The translations under genes were made by a program, and so were the position numbers. The notes below the pieces were generated by a model. That model was not told where the DNA came from. It made no database searches and worked only from the letters and a program-made list of their open reading frames with translations. Shown in pieces: positions 63,191 to 64,000 of a stretch of DNA of 64,000 nucleotides. This DNA is from Kofleriaceae bacterium (GTDB lineage Bacteria > Myxococcota_A > Polyangia > Haliangiales > Haliangiaceae): the NCBI GenBank assembly GCA_024762925.1, contig JANTGM010000022.1, positions 1 to 64,000 of the forward strand, in the 5' to 3' direction. Every line of letters starts with the position of its first letter. Within the stretch, counting starts at the first letter, position 1.

Positions 63191-64000
63191 TTATTCTTGA
63201 GCTTGCGCTTCCAGTTCCGCAATGCTTGCCTGCACGGAGGCCAAATCGGCCTTGAGTTCAGTGAAGAGGACATCGCTCTCTGTGTCCAATTTGAGGGCCT
63301 GCAAGAGCACCTGGTGTGCCTCTTCTAAGCGTCGCCCTGCGCGATACACATCGGCCAATGTGCGGAGATAGGATGCATCGTTGGCGCATAAGTGCGCTGC
63401 CTTCTTAGCATAATCCTCCGCAACGCTCAATTCCCGGGCCTGCACGGCACACATCGCCGCACGCCGTAGCACACGCGCTTGCTCGTCCATTCGAATCGAA
63501 GCAGCGAAGTACTTCAGCGCTTGTTCGCTCTCACCGTGCAGCTCAGCATCACACGCGTTCAAGAAAAGCGCGTGTGCATGCTCTTGCTTAGTCTGCGGTT
63601 TCTGTCCACCCGCATCTCCACGTAGGTCGGCTTCATAACGAGCCCGTTTTTTGTTGTCGCCAAGAACGTTGAATGCATCGGTCACAGCCTTGAACACCTC
63701 GGCCAGCCAACCGCCAAACGGTCCCAGCTCTTCGCCGTAATACCGGTCAGGATGAAACTCTTTGCTCAACCGGTAGTATGCGCGCTTGATCGATCGCTTG
63801 TCGGCCTCCTCCGCTTCGATCTCAAGCAACTCAAAGAGCGTCGCCTGGCCGAGCTGGCGTCGGTACATAAGAATGCGCACGCGTTCGTCATGCGGCAATG
63901 GCAAGGTGAGACCGAGTGCTTCTTCTTCCTCAGCGGATGGCTTGGAGAGCTTGGGCGAAGGCTTGGGCTTGGGGGCAGCTTTGGGCTTGGGGGCGGGCTT
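63191..64000 (-). CDS. J-domain/TPR protein, 5' end truncated by window
   Basis: This partial gene shows 269 residues. The reading frame stays open to the window edge with a Lys/Pro/Ala-rich linker, so the true start is beyond 64000. A J domain follows (LFELLEIEAEEADKRSIKRAYYR, HPD in KEFHPDRYYG). The C-terminal part (about 135-265) holds TPR-like units (ACDAELHGESEQALKYFAASIRMDE, DVYRAGRRLEEAHQVLLQALKLD). The fusion of J and TPR modules suits a dedicated co-chaperone for the Hsp70 gene that follows 92 bp later. The missing N-terminus may carry further domains. Confidence 0.85.
   Translation of the reverse strand, partial: KPAPKPKAAPKPKPSPKLSKPSAEEEEALGLTLPLPHDERVRILMYRRQLGQATLFELLEIEAEEADKRSIKRAYYRLSKEFHPDRYYGEELGPFGGWLAEVFKAVTDAFNVLGDNKKRARYEADLRGDAGGQKPQTKQEHAHALFLNACDAELHGESEQALKYFAASIRMDEQARVLRRAAMCAVQARELSVAEDYAKKAAHLCANDASYLRTLADVYRAGRRLEEAHQVLLQALKLDTESDVLFTELKADLASVQASIAELEAQAQE

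Overview
The window looks like a piece of chromosome from a Myxococcota bacterium (formerly Deltaproteobacteria), not a mobile island. The evidence is a series of secreted proteins ending in a Cys-containing, hydrophobic, Arg-rich tail of the MYXO-CTERM type, many lipoproteins with Asp/Cys-rich mature regions, a membrane-anchored Ser/Thr kinase, TPR and disordered acidic proteins, and a complete imuA-imuB-dnaE2 mutagenesis cassette. I see no tRNA, rRNA, CRISPR array, transposase or phage gene. The species cannot be named from the sequence alone.

Layout. 1-335: a GC-rich tandem repeat upstream of imuA. 336-6394: ImuA, ImuB and DnaE2 (ImuC), a damage-inducible error-prone polymerase set. 6416-9641: an MshEN-domain membrane protein and two lipoproteins. 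9708-13771: a TolB-like beta-propeller and two paralogous MYXO-CTERM peptidoglycan amidases that flank a small membrane protein, an ECF sigma factor and its zinc anti-sigma. 13881-18347: a DUF434 protein, FtsH with a polymerase-less PolX-type HhH protein, and a tandem UspA protein. 18360-24174: a minus-strand run holding a coiled-coil protein, CbpA-type DnaJ, CbpM-type modulator, and ABC ATPase, FtsX-like permease and HlyD adaptor. 24429-29603: a metzincin-like protein lacking the first zinc His, an Ig-like lipoprotein, an 11-haem lipoprotein and a propeller lipoprotein. 29610-31775: an APS reductase with an N-terminal redox domain, plus DUF4202. 31875-35322: aspS and glpD. 36032-38582: adenylation enzyme, carrier protein and hexapeptide acyltransferase. 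38737-42122: a proline-rich anchored protein, a membrane Ser/Thr kinase and an EAL phosphodiesterase. 42263-49789: lipoproteins, a glycosyltransferase, aldehyde dehydrogenase, comF, smpB and a TPR protein. 49801-59387: upp, a group 2 sigma factor, a methyltransferase with a long disordered N-terminus, psd, glnB-glnA, rimI, engB and coaE. 59369-64000: an Hsp70 module of J-TPR protein, DnaK paralogue and acidic TPR-like protein; the J protein runs off the right edge.

Several regulatory regularities stand out. Many genes are translationally coupled by 4-bp ATGA overlaps. At a large group of first genes the only promoter-like element is an extended -10 (TGN followed by TANNNN) lying 6-7 nt before the start codon with no Shine-Dalgarno sequence, which suggests leaderless mRNAs. 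TTG and GTG starts are common and were chosen from Shine-Dalgarno spacing or from this -10 rule. One probable small gene (44911-45087, minus, 58 aa) was read directly from the sequence.
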